From NCBI RefSeq assembly GCF_001517405.1, contig NZ_LN907827.1:2884914-2948913 (forward strand): DNA of 64,000 nt. The letters run 5' to 3'. The notes beneath the pieces are model-generated. The model had not been told where the DNA came from and did not search any database. It saw nothing but the letters and a program-made list of their open reading frames with translations. The DNA is from Duffyella gerundensis. GTDB lineage: Bacteria > Pseudomonadota > Gammaproteobacteria > Enterobacterales > Enterobacteriaceae. Each line of letters opens with the position of its first letter. Positions within the stretch are counted from its first letter, which is position 1. Made by a program: the position numbers and the translations under genes. This document shows positions 31,266-39,492 of this stretch, piece by piece.

Positions 31266-34047
31266 CGGTAGCTTCTCCAAACGCGGTGGCCAGCAGCACT
31301 TGCAGCTGCTCGCGAGTCTGTTCACGGCTGATGTCGTGATCGAAGGCGTAACTGCTGAACAGGTTGCGCGCGCGCTCGCCTTTCACCAGGTCAACGTACA
31401 TCGCCGCCAGTGGGTGCTCAGTCATCTCTTCAATTTGCGTGGCCGCTAATGATGAGAACAGCGTCATAGAATCATCGGCGCTAAGCTGCTGCACCACGCG
31501 ATGAATAAAGTCACGACCGTCGCGCGAAGGATTCATAAAGCTTTGCAGCGCAGTCACCGATTCCGCTGAGACGATCACGTGCCGCGACCGATCGCTGCCG
31601 CGACGAACCAGATCGCGCCAGGTGGCCCACAGGCCGCTTTCCGGCGCACCATAAGGATCGTAGCCGTCAACCAGCGCATCGATGCGATCGGGCTCACAGA
31701 GAATTAACAGCCCCTGGCGGCTGTGCGCGGTGTCAGCAAACGCGGTCAGCGCCGCTTCGGCCTGCGAGGCATCGGCCAGCGTCACCTGCGCGCCGAGGCT
31801 TCGCAGATATTCTGCCGCCGTGTTGACGATACCGCCGCCCGGCAGGTAGGGATCCAGCGCATCGATCACCGTTAGATCCAGCTCCTGCGGCGCAACGGTA
31901 GCGGGCAAGCCCACCAGCATATTTGCCAGCATGGTCGCGCGCAGCTCGGTGCGCGAGCCCACCATCAGCATGTTTTGTCCGCGCCCGCGGCGCAGCGTGC
32001 ACAGCGCATGTGAACGCACGTCGAAGTTACGTCCCAGCCAGAGCCCGATCGGCTTGCCGGATGGCGTCCACATCCGCTCCTCAAAACCGCCATCACGCAG
32101 CGGCAGCGCGGCGATGCGCTGCAACTCCTCGGCTGACGGTGGCGCAACGCGGTGCTGCATCACAAAAGCGTTATCGGCCAGCGTACTGGCCATGGTGCCA
32201 TCCAGCATGATCGGACGTGACGCCTGCGGACCCACGTGGCTGACAATGCTCTCAATCACGCTCTCCAGCGTCGGCTGATCGCCATTTGCGCCCGCATAAT
32301 CATCGCGACGCGCCAGCCGCGCCACGGCACCACGGTGGTTATCACCATCGCGGCCTGACTGCGCGTTGATCACCAGTTCGCCCGAGGCGGCCAAATCGCG
32401 AATCAGGCGCTTGCCTTCGGTACCAAAGGCGGAAATCGTCTGGATATAATCCTGCGCCAGCGACAGCGAGGCGCGCAGGTGTATTTCATTGAAGTTGCTG
32501 CTGCGCATGCCTTCAACATCAAAGCGTTGCGCGCAAAGCAGCAGGTGCGTGCCCGCCGCTCGGCCCATGCGCAAAATCGGTCCCAGTTCATCCATACCGG
32601 CGGCGGCATCGCCTTCAAAGATCAGCTGATACTCATCGATAATCAGCAGCATGCGCGGCAAAACCTTACCGGTTTTACTGCGCCAGGCGGCCAAGTTGTT
32701 AACGTTCTCATCTTTGAACAGTTCATAGCGCCGTTTCATCTCGGCATGGAAATCAGCGAGGATCTTACGGGCAATCGCCGGACGCGTACGCAACGACACC
32801 ACTTCAGCGTGCGGCAGATCTTTATAAACTTTAAACTCCACGCCGTGCTTGGCATCGAGCAGATAGAGCTTTAATTCCTCAGGCGAATAACGGCTGGTGA
32901 GGCCGGAGATAATCACGTGCAGCAGATGCGATTTGCCCGAGCCGACCTGCCCGGCAATCACGCCGTGCGCCACTTCACCCGATGAATGGTGTTTACCAAA
33001 CAGAATATTCAGCCGCTCGCCAACCGGCGTTTCAATACGCTCGGCTGAGCTGGCGCTCATCATTTTTTCAAGCGGCGCCAGCGCGTTAAAGCTGTTGCTG
33101 CTCTGCAGACGCTGATGGGTTTCAGCCTGATCCAGCAGCCGCTCAATCACCTCATGCGTAGCAAAATCTGTAATCTGCAGGCCCTTTTCGGCACGGCAAT
33201 CGATCACCACGGCGTTCTCAAACGCTTTCATGTCGAAATCGCGCGGCAACGGCGACGACGTGTTGTATTCGAGGATCAAATGACGGCCAGCTCGCGGGCC
33301 CGATACGCCAATGCGCGTCAGCAATTCCAGCGCACGCGGTTCGCGCTCGTAAGCGGAAGGGAAATCCACCACCGCGATGATTTCAAACGATTCACCGGAA
33401 CGCGCCTCTTTAGTGAGATCCAGAAAACGCCCCGCGCCGCCAACAACGCGCTGATTAATGCGCTGAATATCCTGCGTAATGGTGGTCAGCGTTTCGCCGA
33501 TGCTGCTGCCCGCTTTGCGCGTGCGCGGCAGGTTGGCTTCGAACGGAAAAGTGGCGCCCAAACCTTTGGGATCGAACAGCGTAAAGGTGCTGCTGCCGGG
33601 CAGCAGCGTGGCGGTACGCAGCACAATGTCACGCTGCAACGCACGCGATCGATCCAGACTGCTGTCGTCGGTCAGCAGAATAATGGCGCCCTCGGCGCGC
33701 AATAAAGGCTGATAAACGGGACGACATGCCATGCGCCGATCCGGCATGGGAATCGGCAACTGACCAAACAGATAATATTCCAGCGGCGTCGGATCGCCAT
33801 CGGCCTCAAAGCTCTGCCAGAAATCACTCTGCCATGGCGCGCGCAGCGGCGCCGGAATGAGAGCATAAAGTTCGTTAACGCGCGCTTCTTCAGCGGTAAA
33901 GCGCTGCTGCAACTCAGCGGGCAACAGCGGCACCGCGCCCTGTAAATAGCCAAGCTGCTGACGAATAGTCTCTTCAAGGGTATGAACGGTCTGCGTGGTT
34001 TTAGTGAGTTCCGCGCGAAGCGTGGCGGAAGCGGGCGTTGAGTTCAT
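31252..34047 (-). CDS. FtsK/SpoIIIE-type multi-domain ATPase (EccC/EssC-like)
   Basis: This 931-residue protein has one canonical ATPase domain with Walker A GQVGSGKS (366-373) and Walker B MLLIIDEYQ (Asp471-Glu472), followed by FtsK-type features (GRAAGTHLLLCAQRF). An N-terminal domain (about 110-300) looks like a degenerate version of the fold. A C-terminal domain (about 680-900) has a P-loop-like stretch MLMVGSRTELRATM lacking the GK[ST] and a Walker-B-like LLILCEPD near 783. No membrane helix or FHA domain is visible, unlike EccC and EssC, which are membrane-anchored. It would be the motor of the module and could bind the WXG100 pair through a C-terminal degenerate domain, as shown for EccC (inference). 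It is preceded by the tail-anchored protein gene. Confidence 0.85.
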   Translation of the reverse strand: MNSTPASATLRAELTKTTQTVHTLEETIRQQLGYLQGAVPLLPAELQQRFTAEEARVNELYALIPAPLRAPWQSDFWQSFEADGDPTPLEYYLFGQLPIPMPDRRMACRPVYQPLLRAEGAIILLTDDSSLDRSRALQRDIVLRTATLLPGSSTFTLFDPKGLGATFPFEANLPRTRKAGSSIGETLTTITQDIQRINQRVVGGAGRFLDLTKEARSGESFEIIAVVDFPSAYEREPRALELLTRIGVSGPRAGRHLILEYNTSSPLPRDFDMKAFENAVVIDCRAEKGLQITDFATHEVIERLLDQAETHQRLQSSNSFNALAPLEKMMSASSAERIETPVGERLNILFGKHHSSGEVAHGVIAGQVGSGKSHLLHVIISGLTSRYSPEELKLYLLDAKHGVEFKVYKDLPHAEVVSLRTRPAIARKILADFHAEMKRRYELFKDENVNNLAAWRSKTGKVLPRMLLIIDEYQLIFEGDAAAGMDELGPILRMGRAAGTHLLLCAQRFDVEGMRSSNFNEIHLRASLSLAQDYIQTISAFGTEGKRLIRDLAASGELVINAQSGRDGDNHRGAVARLARRDDYAGANGDQPTLESVIESIVSHVGPQASRPIMLDGTMASTLADNAFVMQHRVAPPSAEELQRIAALPLRDGGFEERMWTPSGKPIGLWLGRNFDVRSHALCTLRRGRGQNMLMVGSRTELRATMLANMLVGLPATVAPQELDLTVIDALDPYLPGGGIVNTAAEYLRSLGAQVTLADASQAEAALTAFADTAHSRQGLLILCEPDRIDALVDGYDPYGAPESGLWATWRDLVRRGSDRSRHVIVSAESVTALQSFMNPSRDGRDFIHRVVQQLSADDSMTLFSSLAATQIEEMTEHPLAAMYVDLVKGERARNLFSSYAFDHDISREQTREQLQVLLATAFGEATVVTE

Positions 34048-34060
34048 CAGTTTTTCCCAA

Positions 34061-34408
34061 TCAGAAGAGGACGTATAAAATCCACAGAGCGATCACGGCG
34101 AGCACGATCATTTTAGTTTTCTTATGACGCTCAGCTTTTTCAGCTTTTGCCACGTTATCGACCAGCTGATGATAACGATCCTGTTCGACACGCAGCTGTT
34201 TCCCCAGCTGGTCCAGCGTATCGATTGAGCGGGAAATGGCAGTGAAATCGAGCTGTTCAACCGGTTGTGCTGGCGCACCCGCCCGGAATTTATCGAACTC
34301 TTTGGTCAGTCGCTCGGTAGCGTGTGTGGCGTGTTGATACGCTGCTTGTGTCGCCAGCTCATCGTGCCAGGCCTCACTAAATTCTTTAACCAGTTGCGCT
34401 TGTTGCAT
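34061..34408 (-). CDS. Tail-anchored coiled-coil membrane protein, first gene of WXG100/ATPase operon
   Basis: This unrecognised 115-residue protein has a helical, soluble region (1-95) and a basic stretch (KAERHKKTK) just before a single C-terminal hydrophobic helix (100-115, IVLAVIALWILYVLF). That is the layout of a tail-anchored inner-membrane protein with its body in the cytoplasm. It lies 13 nt before the soluble ATPase gene, so it may dock that ATPase at the membrane (inference). It is the promoter-proximal gene. Confidence 0.75.
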   Translation of the reverse strand: MQQAQLVKEFSEAWHDELATQAAYQHATHATERLTKEFDKFRAGAPAQPVEQLDFTAISRSIDTLDQLGKQLRVEQDRYHQLVDNVAKAEKAERHKKTKMIVLAVIALWILYVLF

Positions 34409-34739
34409 TGCTTAGATCCCTGTTCTGCAAAGAGAAAATATCCACTTTCTGATAACGCGATTGTGCCCGCCGGTGAGGCGTTACGACGCAGAGATACCGA
34501 TGAAACAGCAGGAACAAAGCCGCAACAGGCTGTATGTCTGAAACGTAAGGAACTGTTAAATTTTGCGAATTACTGTCAGTAGCGTCAAGACATTATTATC
34601 ACTTATGCGACTGTATCGCGAGGGCATGACAGAATAACGCTCGCGCACAGCCCTGCCAGACATGTCTCAACGTCGCGGCTGCATGCCGTTGTTCTCCCAA
34701 GGTTAGCAAGCCATCCTTTTCATCTTATCAGGAGCCACC
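34409..34739. other. Divergent promoter region of the WXG100/ATPase operon
   Basis: 331 nt without a gene. It holds a sigma70-like promoter for the leftward operon (34560-34588) and the CAGGAG Shine-Dalgarno sequence of the rightward NTF2-like gene. No regulator binding site that I recognise is present. Confidence 0.6.
34560..34588 (-). promoter_or_regulatory. Candidate sigma70 promoter of the WXG100/ATPase operon
   Basis: On the minus strand TTGACG (34588-34583), a 17-nt spacer and CAAAAT (34565-34560) form a reasonable sigma70 promoter. It predicts a 5' leader of about 145 nt before the tail-anchored protein gene. Confidence 0.45.
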
Positions 34740-35219
34740 ATGACCGATAACGTCACGCCACGCCCGCCGCTGCCGCCGTTTAGTCGCCAGAGTGCGGCAG
34801 AAAAAGTTCGCCTGGCCGAAGATGGCTGGAACTCCCGCGATGCGGGCAAGGTCGCGCTGGCCTACAGCCTGGATACCCGCTGGCGCAATCGCGCCGAGTT
34901 TGTCGCCAGCCGCGCAGAAGCTGAAGCCTTCCTGACGCGCAAATGGCATAAAGAGCTCGATTACCGGCTCATCAAAGAGCTATGGGCGTTTGACAGCCAC
35001 CGTATCGCGGTGCGCTATGCCTATGAATGGCGTGACGATGCGGGGAACTGGTTTCGGTCCTACGGCAATGAGAACTGGGAATTCAACGACGAGGGTCTGA
35101 TGACGCATCGCTATGCCAGCATCAATGACCTGCCGATCCGCGAACAGGATCGCCTGTTCCACTGGCCGCAGGGCCGTCGGCCGGACGATCATCCGACGCT
35201 GAGCGAGCTGGGGCTGTAA
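34740..35219 (+). CDS. DUF1348 family NTF2-like protein
   Basis: The 159-residue protein belongs to the nuclear transport factor 2-like DUF1348 family: it contains [22 protein letters not shown] and the aromatic-rich core [26 protein letters not shown]2-like folds form a conical pocket used by many small enzymes and binding proteins; no function is established for this family to my knowledge. It is cytoplasmic. A strong CAGGAG precedes the ATG. It stands divergent from the WXG100/ATPase operon and is followed by speG. Confidence 0.85.
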   Translation: MTDNVTPRPPLPPFSRQSAAEKVRLAEDGWNSRDAGKVALAYSLDTRWRNRAEFVASRAEAEAFLTRKWHKELDYRLIKELWAFDSHRIAVRYAYEWRDDAGNWFRSYGNENWEFNDEGLMTHRYASINDLPIREQDRLFHWPQGRRPDDHPTLSELGL

Positions 35220-35300
35220 CCTCGGCGCGGGCTGCCCGCGCATCGCCATTGGGTTTGATAGCGGTATAATGCGCAGACGACTGATAATAAGGAGCGAAAC

Positions 35301-35846
35301 ATGTCAGTGAATTTACGGCCGCTGGAGCGGGAAGATTTGCATTTTGTCCATCAGCTCGATAACAACGCCAGCGTGATGCGCTACTGGTTTGAAGAGCCTT
35401 ACGAGGCGTTTGTTGAACTCTCCGACCTCTATAACAAGCATATTCACGATCAGAGCGAACGCCGTTTTGTGGTGGAGCATGATGGCTTTAAGGTCGGGCT
35501 GGTCGAGCTGGTGGAAATCAACCACATTCACCGCCGCGCGGAATTTCAGATCATCATCGATCCTACGCATCAGGGCAAAGGGCTGGCGAGCAAGGCGGCG
35601 AGGCTGGCGATGGAGTACGGTTTTTCAGTGCTGAATCTGTATAAGCTTTACCTGATTGTCGATCAGGAAAATGAAAAAGCGATCCACATTTATACCAAGC
35701 TGGGATTTGAGATCGAAGGCGTGCTGAAGCATGAGTTTTTTATCAACGGCGAATACCGCAATACCATTCGCATGTGCATTTTTCAGCAGCAGTATCTGGA
35801 GAAGCATAAAATGCCCGGCGCGATGGTGAAACCCACCGCGCAATAA
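35301..35846 (+). CDS. speG: Spermidine N1-acetyltransferase
   Basis: SpeG acetylates spermidine and spermine with acetyl-CoA, limiting polyamine toxicity. The 181 residues align closely with E. coli SpeG (186), from [20 protein letters not shown] to [13 protein letters not shown]. The acetyl-CoA pyrophosphate loop is HQGKGLA (90-96), and [21 protein letters not shown] forms the end of the GNAT fold. A GGAG lies 8 nt before the ATG. Its stop is 5 nt from the convergent lipoprotein gene. In E. coli speG sits elsewhere on the chromosome. Confidence 0.95.
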   Translation: MSVNLRPLEREDLHFVHQLDNNASVMRYWFEEPYEAFVELSDLYNKHIHDQSERRFVVEHDGFKVGLVELVEINHIHRRAEFQIIIDPTHQGKGLASKAARLAMEYGFSVLNLYKLYLIVDQENEKAIHIYTKLGFEIEGVLKHEFFINGEYRNTIRMCIFQQQYLEKHKMPGAMVKPTAQ

Positions 35847-35851
35847 CGGGC

Positions 35852-36271
35852 TTAGCTACGCGCACCAATCTGGTTCATGTACGGCAGCGGCTGCAACGGC
35901 TCGATGTCGTACATGCCGCCATAGAAAGGATCTACCAACAGCCAGCCAATAAAGCCGCCAAGCGGAATATTGCCGAGCAAATACCACAGGTTGGCTTTTT
36001 CACGTAGCGGCACGGTGACCGGCACATATCCCACACCTTCCAGCATCACCTGATACTGTTTTTTGCCAAAGTAACGGCCGGTGGATTTCGCCAGCATGAT
36101 AGTTTGCGGCGTGAAGCCTTCTGCCACCGCGCGGCCAGTTTCATCCTGCACGGTAAAACGCGCGCCCTGCGGCACCGAATCAATGCGCACGGCCTGGCTT
36201 TCAGATCCCACGATGGTGGCACAACCACTGAGCAGCGTTAGCGCCACCAGCGCGATAAAAAGCGATTTCAT
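35852..36271 (-). CDS. Small lipoprotein with PEGA-like domain
   Basis: This 139-residue protein starts with a signal peptide ending in the lipobox LSGC (Cys17), so it should be lipidated. After it comes a short beta-rich region (VRIDSVPQGARFTVQDETGRAVAEGFTPQTI) resembling PEGA domains, then a hydrophobic stretch (WYLLGNIPLGGFIGWLLVDPF) typical of small envelope proteins with a glycine hairpin. The residue after the Cys is Ala, so sorting to the outer membrane is expected. I know no specific function. Confidence 0.8.
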   Translation of the reverse strand: MKSLFIALVALTLLSGCATIVGSESQAVRIDSVPQGARFTVQDETGRAVAEGFTPQTIMLAKSTGRYFGKKQYQVMLEGVGYVPVTVPLREKANLWYLLGNIPLGGFIGWLLVDPFYGGMYDIEPLQPLPYMNQIGARS

Positions 36272-36378
36272 AACGGCGTTCCGGTAAAAGTGCAGATCAC
36301 CAGTTTAGCCCGCCTGCCCTTGCTTTTCATCCGCTAAACCGCGTTTCAATCGCGCGATCATCGTAGGGAATCAGGCTG

Positions 36379-37314
36379 TTATCGAGGTTGACAAGCGTGC
36401 GCAATAGCCGCGATGTCTGCGGGCGTGGTACGGCAGCAGCCGCCGATCAGCCGCGCACCCGCCTGCTGCCACTCCGCCAGCTTGTCATGTAGCGTGCAGC
36501 CCGATGGCGCCTCGCTCCAGGTTTTGCTGCTGGCATCGTAATGCTCACCCGAATTGGGGTAGACCGCCAACGGCTTATCGGTCAGCGAGTGCAGATGACG
36601 CAGCGCCGGCGTCACGCTCTCCAGCGCAATGCAGTTAATGCCCAGCGCCACCACCTGCGGATGTTTAGCCAGCAAGGCGGCGACCTCGCTCAACGGCGTG
36701 CCGTCGCTGATCTGTTCCGCATTGCGCAGCGTAAAGGTGAACCAGGCGCGCGCGTCAGGGAATTCTGCCAGCAGGGCCAGCAGCGCCTGCGCTTCGGCAA
36801 ATGACGGCAGCGTTTCACAGGCCAGCAGATCGACTCCGGCTTCCAGCAGCGCCGAGACGCGCGGCCGGTGAAACGCCATCATCTCATCCTGCGGCAGTTG
36901 ATAATCGCCACGATACTCCGAACCATCAGCCAGATAAGCACCGTAAGGCCCAACCGAACCGGCGATCAGCAGCGGCGAGGCGTGCGGCGCGACCGCCAGA
37001 TAATCACGGCGTGCCCGCTGCGCCAGCTCAACGCTACGACCAATCAGCGTTAGCGACTGCGCGTCGTCCAGCCCGCGAGCGGCAAAGCCCTGCGGCGTCG
37101 CCTGATAGCTGGCGGTGATAGCACACTGCGCACCGGCGCAAAAGTAGTCGTAATGCACCTGATAAATTAATTCCGGGTTTTCCATCAGCACCTTTGCCGA
37201 CCAGAGGCGATCCGCAAGGTTGCACCCGCGCGCTTCCAGTTCGGTGGCCAATGCGCCATCAAGGATCAGCGTGCTGTTTTGCGCCAGGCGCTGGGTCAGA
37301 TTGTCAGGCTGCAT
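36379..37314 (-). CDS. mmuM: Homocysteine S-methyltransferase
   Basis: MmuM transfers a methyl group from S-methylmethionine (or SAM) to homocysteine, making methionine. The 311 residues fit the family (E. coli 310). The zinc ligands are visible as the Cys in LGINCIAL (about 227) and the pair in IGGCCRTTP (about 291-292). It overlaps the end of mmuP by 11 nt, and the pair is behind MetJ boxes. Plants supply S-methylmethionine, which suits a plant-associated host. Confidence 0.95.
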   Translation of the reverse strand: MQPDNLTQRLAQNSTLILDGALATELEARGCNLADRLWSAKVLMENPELIYQVHYDYFCAGAQCAITASYQATPQGFAARGLDDAQSLTLIGRSVELAQRARRDYLAVAPHASPLLIAGSVGPYGAYLADGSEYRGDYQLPQDEMMAFHRPRVSALLEAGVDLLACETLPSFAEAQALLALLAEFPDARAWFTFTLRNAEQISDGTPLSEVAALLAKHPQVVALGINCIALESVTPALRHLHSLTDKPLAVYPNSGEHYDASSKTWSEAPSGCTLHDKLAEWQQAGARLIGGCCRTTPADIAAIAHACQPR

Positions 37315-38719
37315 CTTTTTTTCCTTCTGCTGAATGACTTTTTTTGACGCGTTCCGTCAGATAGTACGCCGCGTAGCAACAGGCGACGAACGGCAGACCA
37401 CACCATAACGCAATGCGCTGCGCCGGGTCGAATGCCAGACCGATGCAGGCCAGCAGGCAGAGCACAAAGCCGAGTATCGGCGTAAGCGGGAACCAGGGCG
37501 CACGAAACACCAGGCTTTCCAGTTTTTTGCCGCTGCGCAGATGGTGACGACGAAAGGCGTAGTGCGACGCACAAATGCTCAGCCAGACCGCCACCACGGC
37601 AAAGCCGGAAATGGCAGACAGCGCGACAAACACCGTATCGGGCGCAATCACCGCGCTGGCCAGCGCCAGCAGTCCGCCCAGCATGCTGATGCAGATGGCA
37701 AACAGCGGAATGCCGCGCGTCGTCAGGCGGGCAAACCGGCGTGGCAGCGTGCCGCTGTTGCCCAGTGACCAGAGCATACGGCCCGATGCGTACAGCCCGG
37801 AGTTTGCCGCCGAGAGAATGGCGGTAAGAATCACGAAGTTGATGATATCAGCGGCGTACGGCAGGCCAATCTTTTCAAATACCAGCACAAATGGGCTTTT
37901 CACAATACCAGCCTGATCCATCGGAATCAGCGCCGCCAGCACAAATACCGTGCCGACAAAAAACAGGATCAGTCGAATCACGGTGGTGCGAATCGCCAGC
38001 GGCAACACCTTTTGCGGATCTTCCGTTTCGCCCGCCGCGATGCCGATCAGTTCGGTGCCGGAAAACGCGAAGTTTACCGCGACCATGGTCATCAGAATCG
38101 GCAGCGTGCCGTGCGGCAGCCAGCCGTGTGCGGTGAGATTATGCAGGCCCGGAGCCGGACTGCCATCCTGCATGGGAATGAAGCCAAACATCGCCGCGCC
38201 GCCGAGCACAATAAAGGCCAGAATAGTCAGCACTTTTACCAGCGAAAACCAGAACTCGCCTTCGGCAAAAAAGCGTGAAGAGACGACGTTGAGCAGAAAA
38301 ATGGTCAGGCAGAAAATCAGGCACCAGACCCATACCGGCGACTGCGGAAACCAGTACTGCATACAGAAACCGGCGGCGGTCAGGCTGGAACCCAGCGCCA
38401 CGGTCCAGGTGAGCCAGTAGAGCCAGGCCACGGTATAACCGGTAGCCGGACTGAGGTAGCGCGCGGCATAGACGTGAAAAGCGCCGGTTTCTGGCATCGC
38501 CACCGAGAGTTCGCCGAGGCTCAGCATCACCAGCCAGACCACCAGCGCGCCAATCAGGTACGCCAGCAGCGTACCCGCCGCGCCAGTAGTAGAAATGATG
38601 TAGCCAGTATTGAAAAACAGGCCGGTGCCAATGACGCCGCCCAGCGAGAGCATCACCAGATGTCGCGCTTTCATGGTGCGTTTAAATTCGCCGGGAGCGG
38701 AAGAAGAGTCTTGCTGCAT
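37304..38719 (-). CDS. mmuP: S-methylmethionine permease
   Basis: MmuP is an amino acid-polyamine-organocation (APC) transporter importing S-methylmethionine for MmuM. The 471 residues give 12 membrane helices. The N-terminal signature [21 protein letters not shown] is typical of the amino-acid transporter subfamily, and the helix 8 region [20 protein letters not shown] is well conserved. The ATG is 15 nt downstream of a pair of MetJ boxes. Confidence 0.92.
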   Translation of the reverse strand: MQQDSSSAPGEFKRTMKARHLVMLSLGGVIGTGLFFNTGYIISTTGAAGTLLAYLIGALVVWLVMLSLGELSVAMPETGAFHVYAARYLSPATGYTVAWLYWLTWTVALGSSLTAAGFCMQYWFPQSPVWVWCLIFCLTIFLLNVVSSRFFAEGEFWFSLVKVLTILAFIVLGGAAMFGFIPMQDGSPAPGLHNLTAHGWLPHGTLPILMTMVAVNFAFSGTELIGIAAGETEDPQKVLPLAIRTTVIRLILFFVGTVFVLAALIPMDQAGIVKSPFVLVFEKIGLPYAADIINFVILTAILSAANSGLYASGRMLWSLGNSGTLPRRFARLTTRGIPLFAICISMLGGLLALASAVIAPDTVFVALSAISGFAVVAVWLSICASHYAFRRHHLRSGKKLESLVFRAPWFPLTPILGFVLCLLACIGLAFDPAQRIALWCGLPFVACCYAAYYLTERVKKSHSAEGKKDAA

Positions 38720-38734
38720 GCTATTTACCCATAT

Positions 38735-38750
38735 GGACGTCTAAACATCT
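38735..38750 (-). promoter_or_regulatory. Two adjacent MetJ boxes of mmuPM
   Basis: Read on the minus strand, AGATGTTT and AGACGTCC are tandem 8-mers matching the MetJ consensus AGACGTCT at 6 of 8 and 7 of 8 positions. They lie just before the mmuP start, so methionine/SAM repression is expected. Confidence 0.75.
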
Positions 38751-38857
38751 GTATGGACATGCGTTATACAGCCGCCGGGGGCAGAATGCAACGCGATAAA
38801 CAGCAGGGTTACTTCAGAGCAGCGGGAAAGAAGCCGCTTTCCCGATGCGCAGAAAAA

Positions 38858-39193
38858 TCAGTCGAATACTTTTTCGAGGTAGCGCTCAAGCGCGGCGCGG
38901 GAGCTAAATCCGTGCGGAATACCGTAGTGATCGCGGTTGTCGCCGACCAGGTACATGGGAAAATGGGTGTAGTGATCGCAGGTCTTAATATCGGAAGCGG
39001 GATAAGCGAAATGCTGGCTTTTCTCTTTCAGCGTGGGATGGATCACCAGCGCCGTGCGTCCCATACGCGCTTCACGGTTAACGTACACGTAGTTTTCGCC
39101 ACGGCGATAGCCGTAGGCCTTTTGCGTGACTGCATCCACCTCAAAACCGGCTTTCTCCAGTACTTTTGCCACCTCATCAGGTCGTAAATACAT
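38858..39193 (-). CDS. ygaC: DUF2002 family protein YgaC
   Basis: This 111-residue protein matches the DUF2002 family (E. coli and Salmonella YgaC): [20 protein letters not shown] at the start and a conserved [17 protein letters not shown] motif in the second half. A structure of the Salmonella protein exists, but no function is known to me. It is cytoplasmic, with no membrane segment. In E. coli it also lies just upstream of ygaM and nrdHIEF; here a chemoreceptor gene stands between. Confidence 0.85.
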   Translation of the reverse strand: MYLRPDEVAKVLEKAGFEVDAVTQKAYGYRRGENYVYVNREARMGRTALVIHPTLKEKSQHFAYPASDIKTCDHYTHFPMYLVGDNRDHYGIPHGFSSRAALERYLEKVFD

Positions 39194-39449
39194 GCTTAAT
39201 CCTCACAGTCTTCTAAAGCCTCGCAACCTTACAACAGCGCGATGGTAAACCGCTTTCGGAATTATCCTCAAAGCCGGAATACGTGACCGGCAAAGCGTAG
39301 CCGCTGTTGTCGCCCGATCGTACCGTAAAGTGCATCGCCATCAGATGATGTACTCAACGTTGGCGGACACCCTAAAGTCTATACGTTTTCTGGCACTCTG
39401 TGTGGCGTAAAGGCGAAGCGGATTCAGGCGGGAGGAAATAATGGGCGGG

Positions 39450-39485
39450 AAAAAGCGACGAAGCAGCAGGATGAGCTGCTTCGTC
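39450..39485 (-). terminator. Terminator of the chemoreceptor gene
   Basis: GACGAAGCAGC and GCTGCTTCGTC form a perfect 11-bp stem with a 7-nt loop. On the minus strand it is followed by GCTTTTT. It lies 8 nt past the chemoreceptor stop codon. The remaining 250 nt up to ygaC show nothing I recognise beyond a probable ygaC promoter area. Confidence 0.88.
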
Positions 39486-39492
39486 AGTGAGG

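Noticed and set aside
28312..34408. Type VI, type IV or HerA-type defence system as explanation of the ATPase operon
   Set aside because: No Hcp/VgrG/TssB-C, VirB4/VirD4, nuclease or HerA partner proteins; the WXG motif protein and FtsK-type motor point to the type VII group instead.
38474..39187. 237-codon open frame on the + strand
   Set aside because: Spans the antisense of mmuP, the MetJ region and antisense of ygaC; not a plausible gene.
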